Below are positions 11,774 to 23,149 of a stretch of DNA of 64,000 bases, piece after piece. How positions within the stretch are numbered: position 1 is the first letter of the stretch; the number at the start of each line of letters is the position of its first letter. The stretch comes from Riptortus pedestris (lineage: Eukaryota > Arthropoda > Insecta > Hemiptera > Alydidae). The translations under genes were made by a program, and so were the position numbers. The notes below the pieces were generated by a model. The model worked only from the letters and a program-made list of their open reading frames with translations, was not told the origin of the DNA and searched no databases. The stretch lies in assembly GCA_019009955.1 (NCBI GenBank), contig CM032228.1, positions 71,602,001-71,666,000 on the forward strand, in the 5' to 3' direction.

Positions 11774-12250
11774 ACTAGCTCAGATACCCGGCTTCGCTCG
11801 GGAATTCATTTGAGGCCGAATGGTGATAGTATTTTTTTGGCAAGGCTTTACTTTGCACAATGTTTTGACATTTACCCGTCCCAGTGTTTAGAGTAAATAC
11901 CCGTCGTTTCTGTGGATTTGTTTATAATACAATTATTTTTTTATGAAAGACTTCACTGTCCTCCATATTGTCATATTTCCCATTTCCTGTGCATTCTGCA
12001 TAGATTTGAATTAGTAGTTTTTAACGTATAACTCATTTATACTTAGGTATACGACGAAAGTGTATATAACAAAAGTTACTCCAAATAACTAAATAAACAA
12101 TTTTTGTTATGTGCATAATTGCCGAAACCTCAATAGGAAACGAAATATCACTATTTTGAATTTCAGGCCTCCCTTATAACCCCCACTCCTGCCCGTCCCT
12201 AGAAATGTTAGTATAGCTTATTATAATGAAGGCGTTAGTACTAATTCACA
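11774..12250 (+). mobile_element. Family B copy 3, 3'-truncated
   Basis: The head and first internal repeat (hairpin near 12070-12115) are present. The copy then breaks off at a CA/TA microsatellite and family A resumes. Confidence 0.65.
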
Positions 12251-12251
12251 T

Positions 12252-12298
<47 letters not shown>
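12251..12298. repeat. Compound (CA)n(TA)n microsatellite
   Basis: A CA run passes directly into a TA run at the family A microsatellite position and marks the right junction of the B series. Confidence 0.9.
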
Positions 12299-12303
<5 letters not shown>

Positions 12304-12452
12304 TAATTTTGAACGGACCTCATTTTCGTCATCTCCTGGGTAGGATCGATGGACATTTGAAGAAATTTTTCGAAACTCAAGAACAACTCGCAACTCACTC
12401 GTCATGAGTACGACCTCAATAGCTGATTTCCCTTAAGGGAAGTCTGCTAAAA

Positions 12453-12809
12453 CGAAAAATGATATATTTGAAAAAAGATAGTATGCTAAAATAATATTAG
12501 AAGGACTTCTCTTGAATATAACACCAACTAAATTCATGTGGGACAGACTGTACTGAGTATTGTAAGTTGTTTAACTTTCAAACCGACTATACATACAGCT
12601 GTCGGAGTCTTCTAATATTCCGAGAAGAATTATTTAAAGGTGTACGTCTAGTCTAATAGAGGCAGGTGTTCCCTTGTGTTCTCTTTATGTGTCAAGGTAC
12701 TCAAACTATGGATAGCGCATGCCTATTAATTGAAAGGCGTTTTAGAGAAATGACAGAATATAGCCATGAAAGCGTATAAAAAATACAAAAAACTTATATC
12801 TGAAAAATA
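12453..12809. other. Unrecognised spacer
   Basis: No repeat terminus or reading frame that I can support. Confidence 0.4.
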
Positions 12810-13130
12810 AATATTTCTAAAAGCCCTTCTAAACGGAAATATTTTTAATTTAGATTTCCCCTCTCCCCATCTATAGTGATGACTCAAACGGTTAAACGTC
12901 GAGTATGTTTTAGATAAAATAAACATTTTCGAAACAAGAACGCAAAATCTTTGTTCATGACGTCATCTTACAACACATTTGCATGTACCTCGCATAATAA
13001 AGGAGCTTAAGTGAACAATGCTTACTTACTAGTTTTCAGTCTGAATATGCAGTGAGATGAGATCACTAGTGTGTAATACCAGCACGTGGGAAATCTGCTT
13101 AGTTTACGCAGCCCCTGCGTGACGGACTTT
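12810..13130 (-). mobile_element. Family A 5' portion, minus strand, variant subfamily
   Basis: The intact 5' terminal hairpin lies at 13107-13121 with GGGAAATCTGC beside it. The interior (CGAGTATG, AAATAAACATTTTCGA) matches the second subfamily seen near 42390 and 55470. The 3' terminus is absent. Confidence 0.6.
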
Positions 13131-13137
13131 ATTGTTA

Positions 13138-14980
13138 ACTAGCTCAGATACCCGGCTTCGCTCGGGAATTCATTTGAGGCTGAATGGTGATGGTATTTTT
13201 TTTGGCAAGGCTTTAGTTTGCACAATATTTTCACCTTTACCCGTACCACTATTTAGGATTAACACCCGTTGTTGGCATTTGTTAATAATAAAATTAATTT
13301 TTTATGCAAGTCTTCACTGTCCTCCAATTTGTCATGTTTCCCGTCTCCTGTGCATTATGCATAGATCTCAGTTATTAAAACGAAATATCACCATTATTAA
13401 TTTCAGGCCTCCTTTATAACCCCCACTCCTGCCCGTCCCTAGAAATGTTAGTATGGCTTATTATAAGGAAAGCGTTAGTGCTAATACACATACCGAGTTT
13501 TATTTATTTCGGCTGAGTCTTTTGTCCCAAATAAAATTGTTCACTTCCGCTATAGGTTTTAGCATATATGTATCTCGTTTATAATTCGGTATACTAAAAA
13601 AGTTTATATAACATAATTTACTCTAAATAACAAAATACACTTCCGCTATAGGTTTTAGCGTATATATCGTTTATAATACGGTATACGAAAAAAGTGTGTA
13701 AAACAACTGAGGAAAGAAAGAGGGAGTGAGAAAGGTTCTAGATTACAGGAAGGTCTCCCCACCCCTCCCTGACGCTCCAGGTTAGCCAACAGAACATGAC
13801 TAACGGCTAACTCTCAATTCCGCTAACATTACTTTATATTCAGATTCTATTTTCAATTCTAATTATGTATGTTTAAATACTTTCGTTTTTTGTGAATTAA
13901 TTGATGTTTTAAACACATTAAAGGATGAAATTACTTACTTCCGATTAATTAATGTTCCAGTGAAAGACAGAGGAAGGGGGGGGGAGTAATATACTTTGCT
14001 CTTCATGAAACAGCTACTTGTTTTTAAAATGCTTCATACAATTGAAATGTTCTTGTTTATAGTCATGTTCATATTTGCCGAGAAACCAATAGGAAACGAA
14101 ATATCGCTATATTTAATTTCTGGCATCCCTTATAACCCCCACTCCTACCCGTCCCTAGAAATGTTAATATGGTTTGTTATAATGAAAGCGTTAGTGCTAA
14201 TACACATACCGAGTTTTATTTATTTCGGTTGGGTCTATTGTCCCAAATAAAATTGATCACTTCCGCTATAGATTTTAGCGTATATCTCGTTTATTATTCG
14301 GTATACGAAAAAAGTGTATATAACAAATGTTATTCTAAATAACAAAGTAAACAACTTTTGTTATGTTCATATTTACCGAAAAACCAATAGGAAACGAAAT
14401 ATCGCTATTTTTAATTTCTGGTTTCCCTTATAACCCCCACTCCTGCCCGTCCCTAGAAATGTTGGTATGGCTTGTTATAATGAAAGCGTTAGTGCTAATA
14501 AATATACCGAGTTTTACTTAGTTCGGTTGAGTCTTTTGTGCCAAATAAAATTGTTGACTCCCGCTATAATTTTTAGCGTATAACTCATTTATACTTCGGC
14601 ATACGACGAAAGTATATATAACAAAAGTTACTCTAAATAACAAAATAAATAACTTTTGTTATGTGCATATTTGCCGAAAAACCAATAGGAAACGAAATAT
14701 CGCTATTTTTAATTTCAGGCCTCCCTTATAACCCCCACTCCTGTTTGCCTTAGAGAATAATAATATAGCCTAAAGTCTAAGTTGGGCTAGTAGTAATATA
14801 CATACCAAGTTTCATAAAATTCGGTTCAGCCGTTTATGCGTGAAAAGGTAACAAACAAACAAACAAACAAACATACACGAAAGAAACAAAATGCAGTTTT
14901 GGTGTCTATGACATGTGAAACGAAAAGTTATCGTGAAATTTCGCGAAAAAAATCAATGTACAGACAGAGGTTACAATTTT
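13138..14980 (+). mobile_element. Family B element with an internal insertion
   Basis: The ACTAGCT head and hairpin begin at 13138, directly after a family A 5' end. B sequence is recognisable to about 13700 and again from about 14055 to 14980, with internal repeats and the tail (CAAA tract near 14852-14872). The middle 13700-14050 is foreign. Confidence 0.65.
13701..14050. other. Foreign insert of about 350 bp in family B
   Basis: It interrupts the expected hairpin of a B internal repeat. It includes a GA-rich stretch near 13710-13745, CCCACCCCTCCC near 13758 and a G9 run near 13977. I see no terminal inverted repeat or target duplication, so its class is unknown. Confidence 0.4.
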
Positions 14981-14997
14981 ATATATATATATATAGA

Positions 14998-15410
14998 TAT
15001 GACATGAGTTGGAGACTTAAAAAATGCAAATATTTCTAAAAGAATTTAATATAGAGAAAACATGTACATAACAACATTTATAGAACATTACATTTGCAAT
15101 ATGATTTAGTCCATACAATTCTTCGATCCGACGCATAATAACGGAGAGTTTGGATCCCCCCCCCCCATCCCACTGGTTTGACCTTGATCTTTAATTTTAC
15201 AAAAAAACAAAACCAAAAAAAACATGTTTAAATGTCGAGTTTGGTAACGATTAAACAAACATTGCGGCATCTTGAGCGTATATTGAACGTACCTCCCTCA
15301 TTTTCGTCATCTCATGAGTTGGATCGATGGACATTTGAAAAAATTATTCGAAAATAGCGTCATGAGTACAACCTCAATAGCTGATTTTCCTTAAGGAAAA
15401 TCTGCTAAAA
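14998..15410 (+). mobile_element. Family A 3' half
   Basis: It starts just after the B tail TA tract. It shows the C10 tract near 15157, no TA tract at the usual site, then CTCAATAGCTGATTTTCC and TCTGCTAAAA at 15401-15410. It is followed without spacer by another 5'-like end. Confidence 0.65.
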
Positions 15411-15605
15411 GTCACGCAGGTACTGCTTAAACTAAGAAGGAGACTCACATGCTAGAGAAGCTGGTGATCGAACACTATTTATTCACCATTTCTGCAATTA
15501 TAAGAAGCTTACGTAAACAGTTCTTGACATTAAATCTGAACATGAGATGTTTCAATGGCACAGAAGCTCTAAATGAAAACTGCAATTGAGGGAAATCTGC
15601 TAAAA
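15411..15605 (+). mobile_element. Short family A derivative, about 195 bp
   Basis: It begins GTCACGCAGGTACTGC, a weakened form of the 5' hairpin, and ends TTGAGGGAAATCTGCTAAAA. The middle does not match the family interior except near the ends. It could be a deletion derivative or two unrelated end fragments. Confidence 0.4.
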
Positions 15606-16784
15606 TTAGTTAAAACATCTCTTTAAGCTCTGATCTGAAACTTTATTTACCTTTAGGAGCATCCATATGATACGGTTTTGGATTCAAGGCTGAATTTTGG
15701 GAAGGCTTACTCATGGAAACATGATAATACCAGCGTAATCTAAACTTCTACGCTGCGAAGGATTTTATGTTACTCCAAACCGAGAATATCTTTTTACTCA
15801 TAGTAAAGAACCTGAAATATTCATTTACATTATTTGTTTAGTACTCTATATGAAGATAATCGTATAAAAGTTTTAAGTCTGTAAAAGGCTTTTTAAATTA
15901 TTAAATGCCTGTGTATATAAATGTCATAAATGAATTAGAACCTATCGTAAATCTTTCTTGACTCAGGCTTTATTAGAAGTTATTGAATAGAACGGTTTAA
16001 CCTTTTCATGAATGTCGGTTGCAATAGGGTACTTCAGAATGTCATTACCTATTATGAAGGGCACTGGGTGCAAGTGTCGTTACGATCTAGTTGTTGAAGA
16101 GATATGAACTTAGTCCTTTAATCTTAGAATGGAGTTGTTCTAAATTAGGCTGTGCAAAACAAAGACATTGCCAACGGTATGTATGTGTTTTGGGACTATT
16201 ATCCCCTTGATTGAGATAACTTTATTTTTACAAGTTAACAAAACCATTTTGTACTACTAATTGCAAGACACTGTAATCATTGAGGGGTATCTTAAAGTTA
16301 CTATCCTTTTCGAGCCAGGGGAGACTAAGGTTTTATGACTTTTACAAGTCCATCACTTAAAAAATACTTATGGGTTAGAAATGGAACCATGACCTCTCAT
16401 ATGGCCTTCAGTGGAGTTATTTCACATGCTATATCTTGCCTGTAAGGCTTCATTTTGTGGTTTAAGCCATAGAACAGTTACAAAATATCTAGAACGACAT
16501 AAGAAGATGAATAAGGTAAAACTAACCATTTATAAGTATTAAACAACAACAACAAAAAAAACAACTGAAAAATGGCACCAGATAATTTTTTTTCCTGAAA
16601 GAACGAGCCATTCACCGAAAGTGGAATGAAATTATGAGGAGTAATCAAATATCTTCAACCAGTAACATTACGAGTCAAGGTCAATTTTCACATTATAATA
16701 AAATGCCTTTTCGGTATTGGTTGTCAAATTACAGTTGAGGACACATCTAAAATATTAATACACCTAACCGGCACTATCCATTTA
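15606..16784. other. Unrecognised AT-rich stretch
   Basis: Nearly 1.2 kb shows no supported gene, recognised repeat or RNA. Confidence 0.4.
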
Positions 16785-17519
16785 ACGAAAATAGCATGGG
16801 AAAAAAATCTTCAACGTTCAACAATTCTACCTAGGAAATAAGAAAAATGATAACTGAGTCTGCTGTTAAAATTAATAAAGAGGGTTTGGTCAGACCTGAA
16901 GATCTGTTTTATTGCCTTAAATACTTTTAATGGTCCTTTATATCCAAATACGGACGAAAAGGTGTGAGAGCTTAGATGGTAAATTCTTAAATATGCATAG
17001 GATGAAGCATATTAGCAAATGTTGTTTGTAATGTAATTTACAATTTTTCTGTTAAATTTTCTGCAACTCAAAAATTAACGGAGCTATTTATATTTATTAG
17101 CTTTCAGCTTCAAGTAAACCCCAAGTTTCATTAATATCACATTCACAATAATTCAATATATCACAAAATATCTTATACCAAGTTTAAATAGGGCGTAGTA
17201 TTCATCGGATCTTTACTGTGTGGGATAATAGAAAAGAACACACAGCGAAAAACGCCCCGGGATTACGGAATATTTAAAAATGGAGTAAAATACAAAATTC
17301 TGTATATCTCCCTCGGCATAATAACAAGGTAATTTCTAAATTCCCCCGTGTAAACCCCTGCCTCCTCCTGCGGTCCGATTTTAGCCTTTAACAATCTTGA
17401 CCTTTACTTTGGCATGAAATGCTGCAACAGCAAATAAATATATATATATACACACATACACACACACAATTTTGAACGGACTCAATTTCTTCATTTCCCC
17501 TAGGGGAAATCTACTAAAA
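16785..17519. mobile_element. Family A relics in two orientations
   Basis: At 16785-16870 and about 17010-17200 there are minus-strand family A pieces (a decayed TACCTAGG/GAAAAATGA block and the C-rich AACCCC interior). From about 17260 a plus-strand 3' half runs through CCGATTTTAGCC, a compound TA/CA tract at 17439-17468, and the end GGGGAAATCTACTAAAAC. Confidence 0.5.
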
Positions 17520-17763
17520 CTATTATCAATGTATTGCAGCTGCTACAATTGTTATTAACCAAGTTGTATGTGTTTTTTGAGTCAGACTTCAGTAAACTAG
17601 TCAGTCTTACTATGAGATTTTCACTTAAAGCAACTGAATCACTAAGCATCTCAGGCCCAACATAAATGTTTCAAGTATTGATATTCGTTTCAAGTTTTCA
17701 TCGCCTTCTACACAGACTAAGGAAATAGTAGCAGAGACAGACACTTTTCGTAGGGGGTATTGG

Positions 17764-17832
17764 TCCTGTCCTTAGCTCAGATGTAGATTACTAGACTAGA
17801 AAGCAAGTTTACCTGGGTTGGATTCCAACATT
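17764..17832 (+). repeat. tRNA-like SINE head or tRNA pseudogene
   Basis: TTAGCTCAGATGTAGA resembles an RNA polymerase III A box and D arm. GGGTTGGATTCCAAC resembles a B box and T arm (canonical GGTTCGATTCC has one change). The spacing of about 40 bp suits a tRNA. No matching acceptor stem can be formed, so it is not a functional tRNA gene. A SINE head is more likely, but I see no second copy in the window. Confidence 0.45.
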
Positions 17833-18525
17833 TTTTCGCACAAATTGAATATATTGAAATTTCAAAGAAATAATAAAGCAGTTGTTATGTTAGTAAGGTT
17901 CATAATACCTCACCCAATTGTTAGAAAAAAGTAATGATATATTATCTAAATTTGCTTACGTCAAAATGATGTGGTGAAATGTATATCTTCTCTGTAATCA
18001 AATAAAAATAAACAAGTTAATATAAGAAATATCATTTTTTTTTGTAAATAGGAAAATTGAAGGCGAATATAATAAAAAATCAAAATACACAAATAATAAA
18101 AACAATAGACACAGGCTGCAGAGGTCATCATCTTAATAATAATATTTGTGATGTTAAGTAATTTCATCTGAAAACGTTACTTACAGCAAAGCGTAAAAAA
18201 AATTGAGAAAACCAATATTGTGTCGATTTGCCTAAATACTGATAATGATGGCCGATATTATGATTTTTAAAGGGTTCACGAAATACCAATTATAATGAGT
18301 TTCATATTATAAAAGTGCAACCACCTCCGCAGTATCAAGAGTACAATTTAGGAGTGACCATCGGCCATAGGAGTACTAGACGGGAGGAAGTTGTTTCTAC
18401 CAGACTCAGGATAAGCCACACATACCTGACACTTAATGACAAGGACTGACAAACCTATATGCAAATACTGCAACAAGCACCTAACGATCAAACACATACT
18501 GACAGACTCCACGATATCACAGATA
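17833..18525. other. Unrecognised AT-rich stretch
   Basis: No gene or repeat that I can support. An acidic-codon-poor minus-strand frame at 17961-18167 shows only a low-complexity hydrophobic stretch. Confidence 0.4.
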
Positions 18526-18529
18526 TTTC

Positions 18530-19266
18530 AGTCAATTTTAATAACCTCCCAACGGAATGCGTCTGAATTGTAAACAATCAGGTCAGCCAACCTCTCTTAA
18601 ATGAATAGATTGATTGAAATATTATTCACCGGAAAGAAAAACAATTACTGAAATATTTCTGAATATAACACAAAATTTATTGAAAACTATTTACCATATC
18701 TAATACTGTAATTTATAATGAATCAGAATAATTTTTAACTCAAGCACTCAATTGTTAGTAAGCCAATATCGAAAGACAGGGGAGGCAGCCAACAGAAAGT
18801 ATTTGCATGTATTCCGTTTAATAAAGGTCTCTTAAAAATAATGTTTGGTATTTAAGCTTCGTTTATTATATAACAGTATTGTTTATGTGACGTGAGTATG
18901 AGTGAGAGTTTATTGAATGCAAAAAATTAAAAAATGGGAATATCTCGGTTATTATTCAATATATAGAATATATGGAAATATTTATAGTGCATTCAATTAG
19001 CAATAAGATTGGTTCTATATTCAATCCAACGTATAAAGACGGAGGATATTTTGAATTTTCGAAGCCCCTCCTCTAATCTCCATCCCTCTCACTGGTTGGA
19101 TTTCATAAATACATGCGTGTGTATGTACATATATATAATTTTGAACGGACCTCATTTTCTTCATCACCTATGTAGTATCGATGATGGACATTTGTGGAAA
19201 TGTTGCTAACATCGCGTCATGAGTATGACCTTAATAGCTTACTTGGCTTGAGGGAAATCTGCTATA
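18530..19266 (+). mobile_element. Family A element, 5' end missing
   Basis: The interior matches other plus copies (CACCGGAAAGAAAAACAATTA near 18628, then TTTATAATGAATCAGAATAA near 18713). There is a short TA tract and the 3' end GAGGGAAATCTGCTATAA at 19251-19268. Confidence 0.65.
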
Positions 19267-19877
19267 ATGGGGCAGCCTGTTGTTTATTGCTTATAGGCAA
19301 TTACTATTGTCAGGCCATAACAACGGAGCAACAGCTCAAAAATGATGTTATCTCCACTCGACAAACATTTAAATCAATGATTGAACTATTTGGTTTTTCA
19401 TCAGTAAGCAGGACGATAATACGGAGCTTAAATTAATCGAAACAAAGCCTATTTTTAATAAGAGAACTAAAACATTAACATATAGAGTGTTGACCAATGT
19501 GATGGTCCTAGCTGATGGTAAAGAGCCCAATAGTTAAGAGTTAGTGATGTGGTGGGGATTGAGTCCTTGTGCCACTCCACAGCACCCCCTCTGCCCTAGA
19601 ATCACACTAACCCGACTCCTTCCTTACTTAATCACTGATTACACTCTCAAATTTAACAATGTCCTTCAGACCGTTAGTTCAGTTTTTTTGTCTTTGTGTA
19701 GCCCAAACACTCAGTATTATTAAGGCCAGTGCTATTGTACGCAAATTGTCAACTCACAATCATTCCTCTTAAAACATGAAGATGTGACAAGTTTTAATAA
19801 ATGTTTGTCTCATAGTTTATTTCTTTTTGTTTCTAGTCATTAGTACCAGTATTTAAAACTATTACCAAGTATTTTTA
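19267..19877. other. Unrecognised spacer
   Basis: A plus-strand frame of 80 codons at 19194-19436 spans the end of the repeat and has no recognisable domain. Nothing else is supportable here. Confidence 0.4.
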
Positions 19878-20001
19878 TTTTAGCAGATTTCCCTTAAGGG
19901 AAACCAGCTATTGAGGTCGTACTCATGACGCGATTTTCGAAAAATGTCTTCAAACGTCCATCGATCCTACCCAGGAGATGATGAAAATGAGGTCCGTTCA
20001 G

Positions 20002-20044
<43 letters not shown>

Positions 20045-20722
20045 TGTTAACGCTCTAGCGGTCGCAATTTTTGTTTGATCGTTACCAAACTCGATATTTA
20101 AACGTTTTATGCAAAAAGACAGATCAAGTTCGTTAATGGCTGAATTCGGACCAGTGGGAGGGGGGGGGGTTAGGAGGGGGGGGATTTCCAAAAATTCGAA
20201 ATATCTCCGTTACCATACGTCGGATCAAAAATGTGTATAGAACCAATCTTATTGAAAATTAAATTTACTATAAATATTGTTATATACATGTATTCTCTAT
20301 CTTGAATATTAACCGAGATATTTGCATTTTTATGAAGTCTTTGGTCGGGTATAGTTTGGATTAGGTCGGCCATTTTCGTAACTCCTCGGCTCAGGTGGAA
20401 GCTGCTTCTAACCTAACCTGTCGTTTCTAACCTTACCTTACCTTCGTTACTTTGTGAGATTTATGCAAATACGTTCTGTTCATCGCCCCCCCCCCCTTCT
20501 TTAGTTCTTGTACTACTAAAATTTGAGTTATTAAAATATTAATTATACTTACAATTCAGAAGCCGTTTCAGATGGGAATTAATTTTAATTAACTGAAATA
20601 TTTCTCATTACCGTTTTTATTTAATCAAGGTGGTGTTTTGTTACCAGTGTGCAGATTTCTCTATTGTAAAACTTCACATGGGAAATCTGCTTAGTTTACG
20701 CAGCCCCTGCGTGACGGACTTT
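19878..20722 (-). mobile_element. Family A element, full-length minus copy
   Basis: The 3' terminus TTTTAGCAGATTTCCCTTAA is at 19878, the TA tract at 20005-20041, and paired G-tracts (G10, then G8) at 20161-20184. The intact 5' hairpin lies at 20699-20713, followed by GACGGACTTTTT. It is one of the best preserved copies. Confidence 0.85.
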
Positions 20723-20739
20723 TTAATAGTCACTTGGGG

Positions 20740-20890
20740 CTGAGATTAGCCATATATTTAGTGAAGAACTCATTAAATAAAATCCGTAATACCACCCTGG
20801 CTAGAAAGGGGTTGTAACCTGTAGATAACACGTCCCAATTAGCAATAGAAGCAAAAAGTGGACGTTATAAATAATAACAATAATAGGCAC
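20740..20890 (+). repeat. SINE C copy, tRNA region deleted
   Basis: It keeps GGCTGAGATTAGCCATA and then jumps to the tail (ACTCATTAAATAAAATCC, CACCCTGGCTAGAAAGG, GTGGACGTTATAAATAA). The B box region is missing. It lies head-out, in inverted orientation to the copy at 20990-21195. Confidence 0.7.
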
Positions 20891-20989
20891 TTCCGGGATG
20901 CCTATCTTATTCGCTCTAATTGTGGTGGGGAGGCAGAGGTTAGAATAATTTTGCCTCGGTGACTTCTATATTGTAGAACATTAAATTAA

Positions 20990-21195
20990 ATTAATTATTA
21001 AAGTCCACTGTTTGCTACTAAGGCTAATTGGGACGGGTTATCTACAGGTTGCCACCCTTTTCTAGCCAGGGTGGGAATAAGGATTTTATTTAATGAGTTC
21101 GTTATTAAATAAATGCCTATTGCCGAAGCGGGAATCGAACTCGCCACTCTAGGATCACCATATGAGATTAAGGCCAACGCTATGACTCACATGCC
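20990..21195 (-). repeat. SINE C copy, full-length
   Basis: On the minus strand it begins GTTAGGCATGTGAGTCATAG (A box region). It continues through GAGTTCGATTCCCGC (B box), ACTCATTAAATAAAATCC and CACCCTGGCTAGAAAAGGG, and ends GTGGACTTTAATAATT. The tRNA-like promoter and shared tail across seven copies define a tRNA-derived SINE. Confidence 0.8.
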
Positions 21196-22109
21196 TAACA
21201 TGAGTCTCCTATAAAACATTACTTGAAAACTCTTGTTGAGCACTATATAGATTTAAATTTTTTTCACGTTGTAAATTCCTAAACGATTGATATATGGACA
21301 AATGAGGTCAAACTTTTTCTGTCACATCATCAATATAGTTTATAGGCATTTTAGAAATACTCTTTTGAAAATTTCATAGTTATTACAGCATACTAAGTCT
21401 AATTCCATAATATATTTTAGTTTCCATATATTGTTCAATTGTAATTGAAACTTTTGAAATAAGACACTTAACAAACATTCTTTTATGCCAAGCTGATAGT
21501 TAATTAAATGACAAATACGATATTATGATTATTTTGAATCCGATGATGGTATTTTCTATTTAATTATTCATAATTAAATATGAATTTGCCTTGATCTTCA
21601 GTTACTGAAAGCATCACAGCCCTAAGGGTTGTGGGTGGCCCATGACATCAGTTTCCAACCTCAATACCTCTATAATCTTTGGTGATATTTTTTAACTTTC
21701 TTATTTTCTAAATACATCATTAAAGCAAGCCACTGCGATTTTTTTTTCAATTCAATTTCTAAAAACAGGATGCTTACTAAACTTGAAATATAAATCATTA
21801 TCGAAATGGTTTCTACCACTTCCATTCTTATTCGGGGAAAAATAACGAACTGAAAGCTGAAGAAATTAAAAACACAACTGTATTTTATGGTACAAAAGAA
21901 AAATAATTCTGTAATAGGGACAATAATAGAAAGACATAAATGCTATTGAGATAATATACTTTAAATATAAATTTCATATCTTGTCTTCTTAAAATAAAAA
22001 TACAAATAATTGTACGAAATATGATGTTGGCGGAAATAGACTCATGACGAAACCACTCTTTTAAATTGAATAAATTAACGAATGAGTGTAGGGAAGTATA
22101 GATAGAAAA
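21196..22109. other. Unrecognised AT-rich stretch
   Basis: About 0.9 kb with no recognised repeat, RNA or gene. Confidence 0.4.
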
Positions 22110-22567
22110 AGTCCGTCACGCAGGGGCTGTGTAAACTAAGCAGATTTCCCACGTGAAGTTTTATAATAGAGAAATTTCAGAATAGAGAGTCAAACAATTA
22201 CGGGAACGGCCCGAACTAGCTCTTGACGGAAACTCACGATTAGACCCAAAGTTAGCGGATCTCATCTCAGAAGCTGAAAACATAAAAATGCAAATATCTC
22301 GGTTAATATTCAAGATACAGAATAAATGTATATAACATTATTTATAGTAAATGAAATTTGTAATAAGATTGGTTCTATATAATTTTTCGATCCGACGTAT
22401 AGTAACGGAGATATTTCGAATTTTCGAAAATCCTCCCCTCTAACCCCCCCCTCCCACTGATCCGATTTCAGCCATTAACAGACTTGATCTTTATTTTTGC
22501 ATAAAACGTTTAAACATCGAGTTTGGTAACGATCAAACGAAAATTGCGACCGCTAGAGCGCTAACAG

Positions 22568-22643
<76 letters not shown>

Positions 22644-22765
22644 GAACGGACCACATTTTCGTCATCTCCTGGGTAGGATCGATGGACATTTGAAGAAATT
22701 TTTCGAAACTCGCGTCATGAGTACGACCTCAATAGCTGATTTCCCTTAAGGGAAATCTGCTAAAA
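22110..22765 (+). mobile_element. Family A element, full-length reference copy (656 bp)
   Basis: The 5' end is GTCCGTCACGCAGGGGCTG with GCAGATTTCCCACGTG just inside. The C-rich tract is near 22435-22455, GCGACCGCTAGAGCG precedes the TA tract at 22571-22638, and ATCGATGGACATTTGAAGAA follows it. It ends with the perfect palindrome GATTTCCCTTAAGGGAAATC at 22739-22758 and TGCTAAAA. The GCAGATTTCCC near the 5' end is the exact complement of GGGAAATCTGC at the 3' end. The flanks are A-rich, with no visible duplication. Confidence 0.9.
22571..22638. repeat. (TA)n microsatellite inside family A
   Basis: A pure TA run of about 68 bp at the fixed family A site. Confidence 0.95.
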
Positions 22766-23149
22766 CAGTGAAACGTAAATTTATAACGTAACATATTGCG
22801 CCATAATATCTTCGGTATCAATCTCAGTTGCCTTGACATTAGACGATTCAGTGCAACCACAAAAGACATGTTGTCACAACTCGCATTGCCCATAAATACA
22901 TTATCAATGTAACAAGGTACAAATACGCTGAATTTGTAATCTCGGACATGACGGCTCATCAAAAATAAAAGATATTCAGAATGTTAAATCTAAGACGTCT
23001 GACGCTTATGATCTGCGTAAAAGTTAACAGATTTCTTCTAATAGAGGATGACTTAAATCTTCAGCGAGAATGAATTATGAGGATTGAATACAAATTAATT
23101 ATTTGGAGAGCTCGTATCAGTAATGCTGGTTGTGCTTAATAATTTAAAA
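22766..23149. other. Unrecognised spacer
   Basis: Between two family A copies. A minus-strand frame at 22729-22962 overlaps the A terminus and lacks family features. Confidence 0.4.

Larger units (their letters stand above)
9378..12452 (+). mobile_element. Family A element split by a series of family B copies
   Basis: The 5' half lies at 9378-9964 (hairpin ACGCAGGGGCTGCGT intact, G10 tract near 9601). The 3' half lies at 12299-12452, ending in the palindrome and AGTCTGCTAAAA. The intervening 9967-12250 is family B sequence. A short direct duplication (CTCAAGAACAACTCGCAACTC, 12377-12397) lies within the 3' half where other copies have one CTCGCGTC. Confidence 0.75.

Noticed and set aside
17764..17832. 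Functional tRNA gene
   Set aside because: D- and T-arm-like boxes exist, but no acceptor stem forms and the T-arm has a changed base. Called a SINE head or pseudogene instead.
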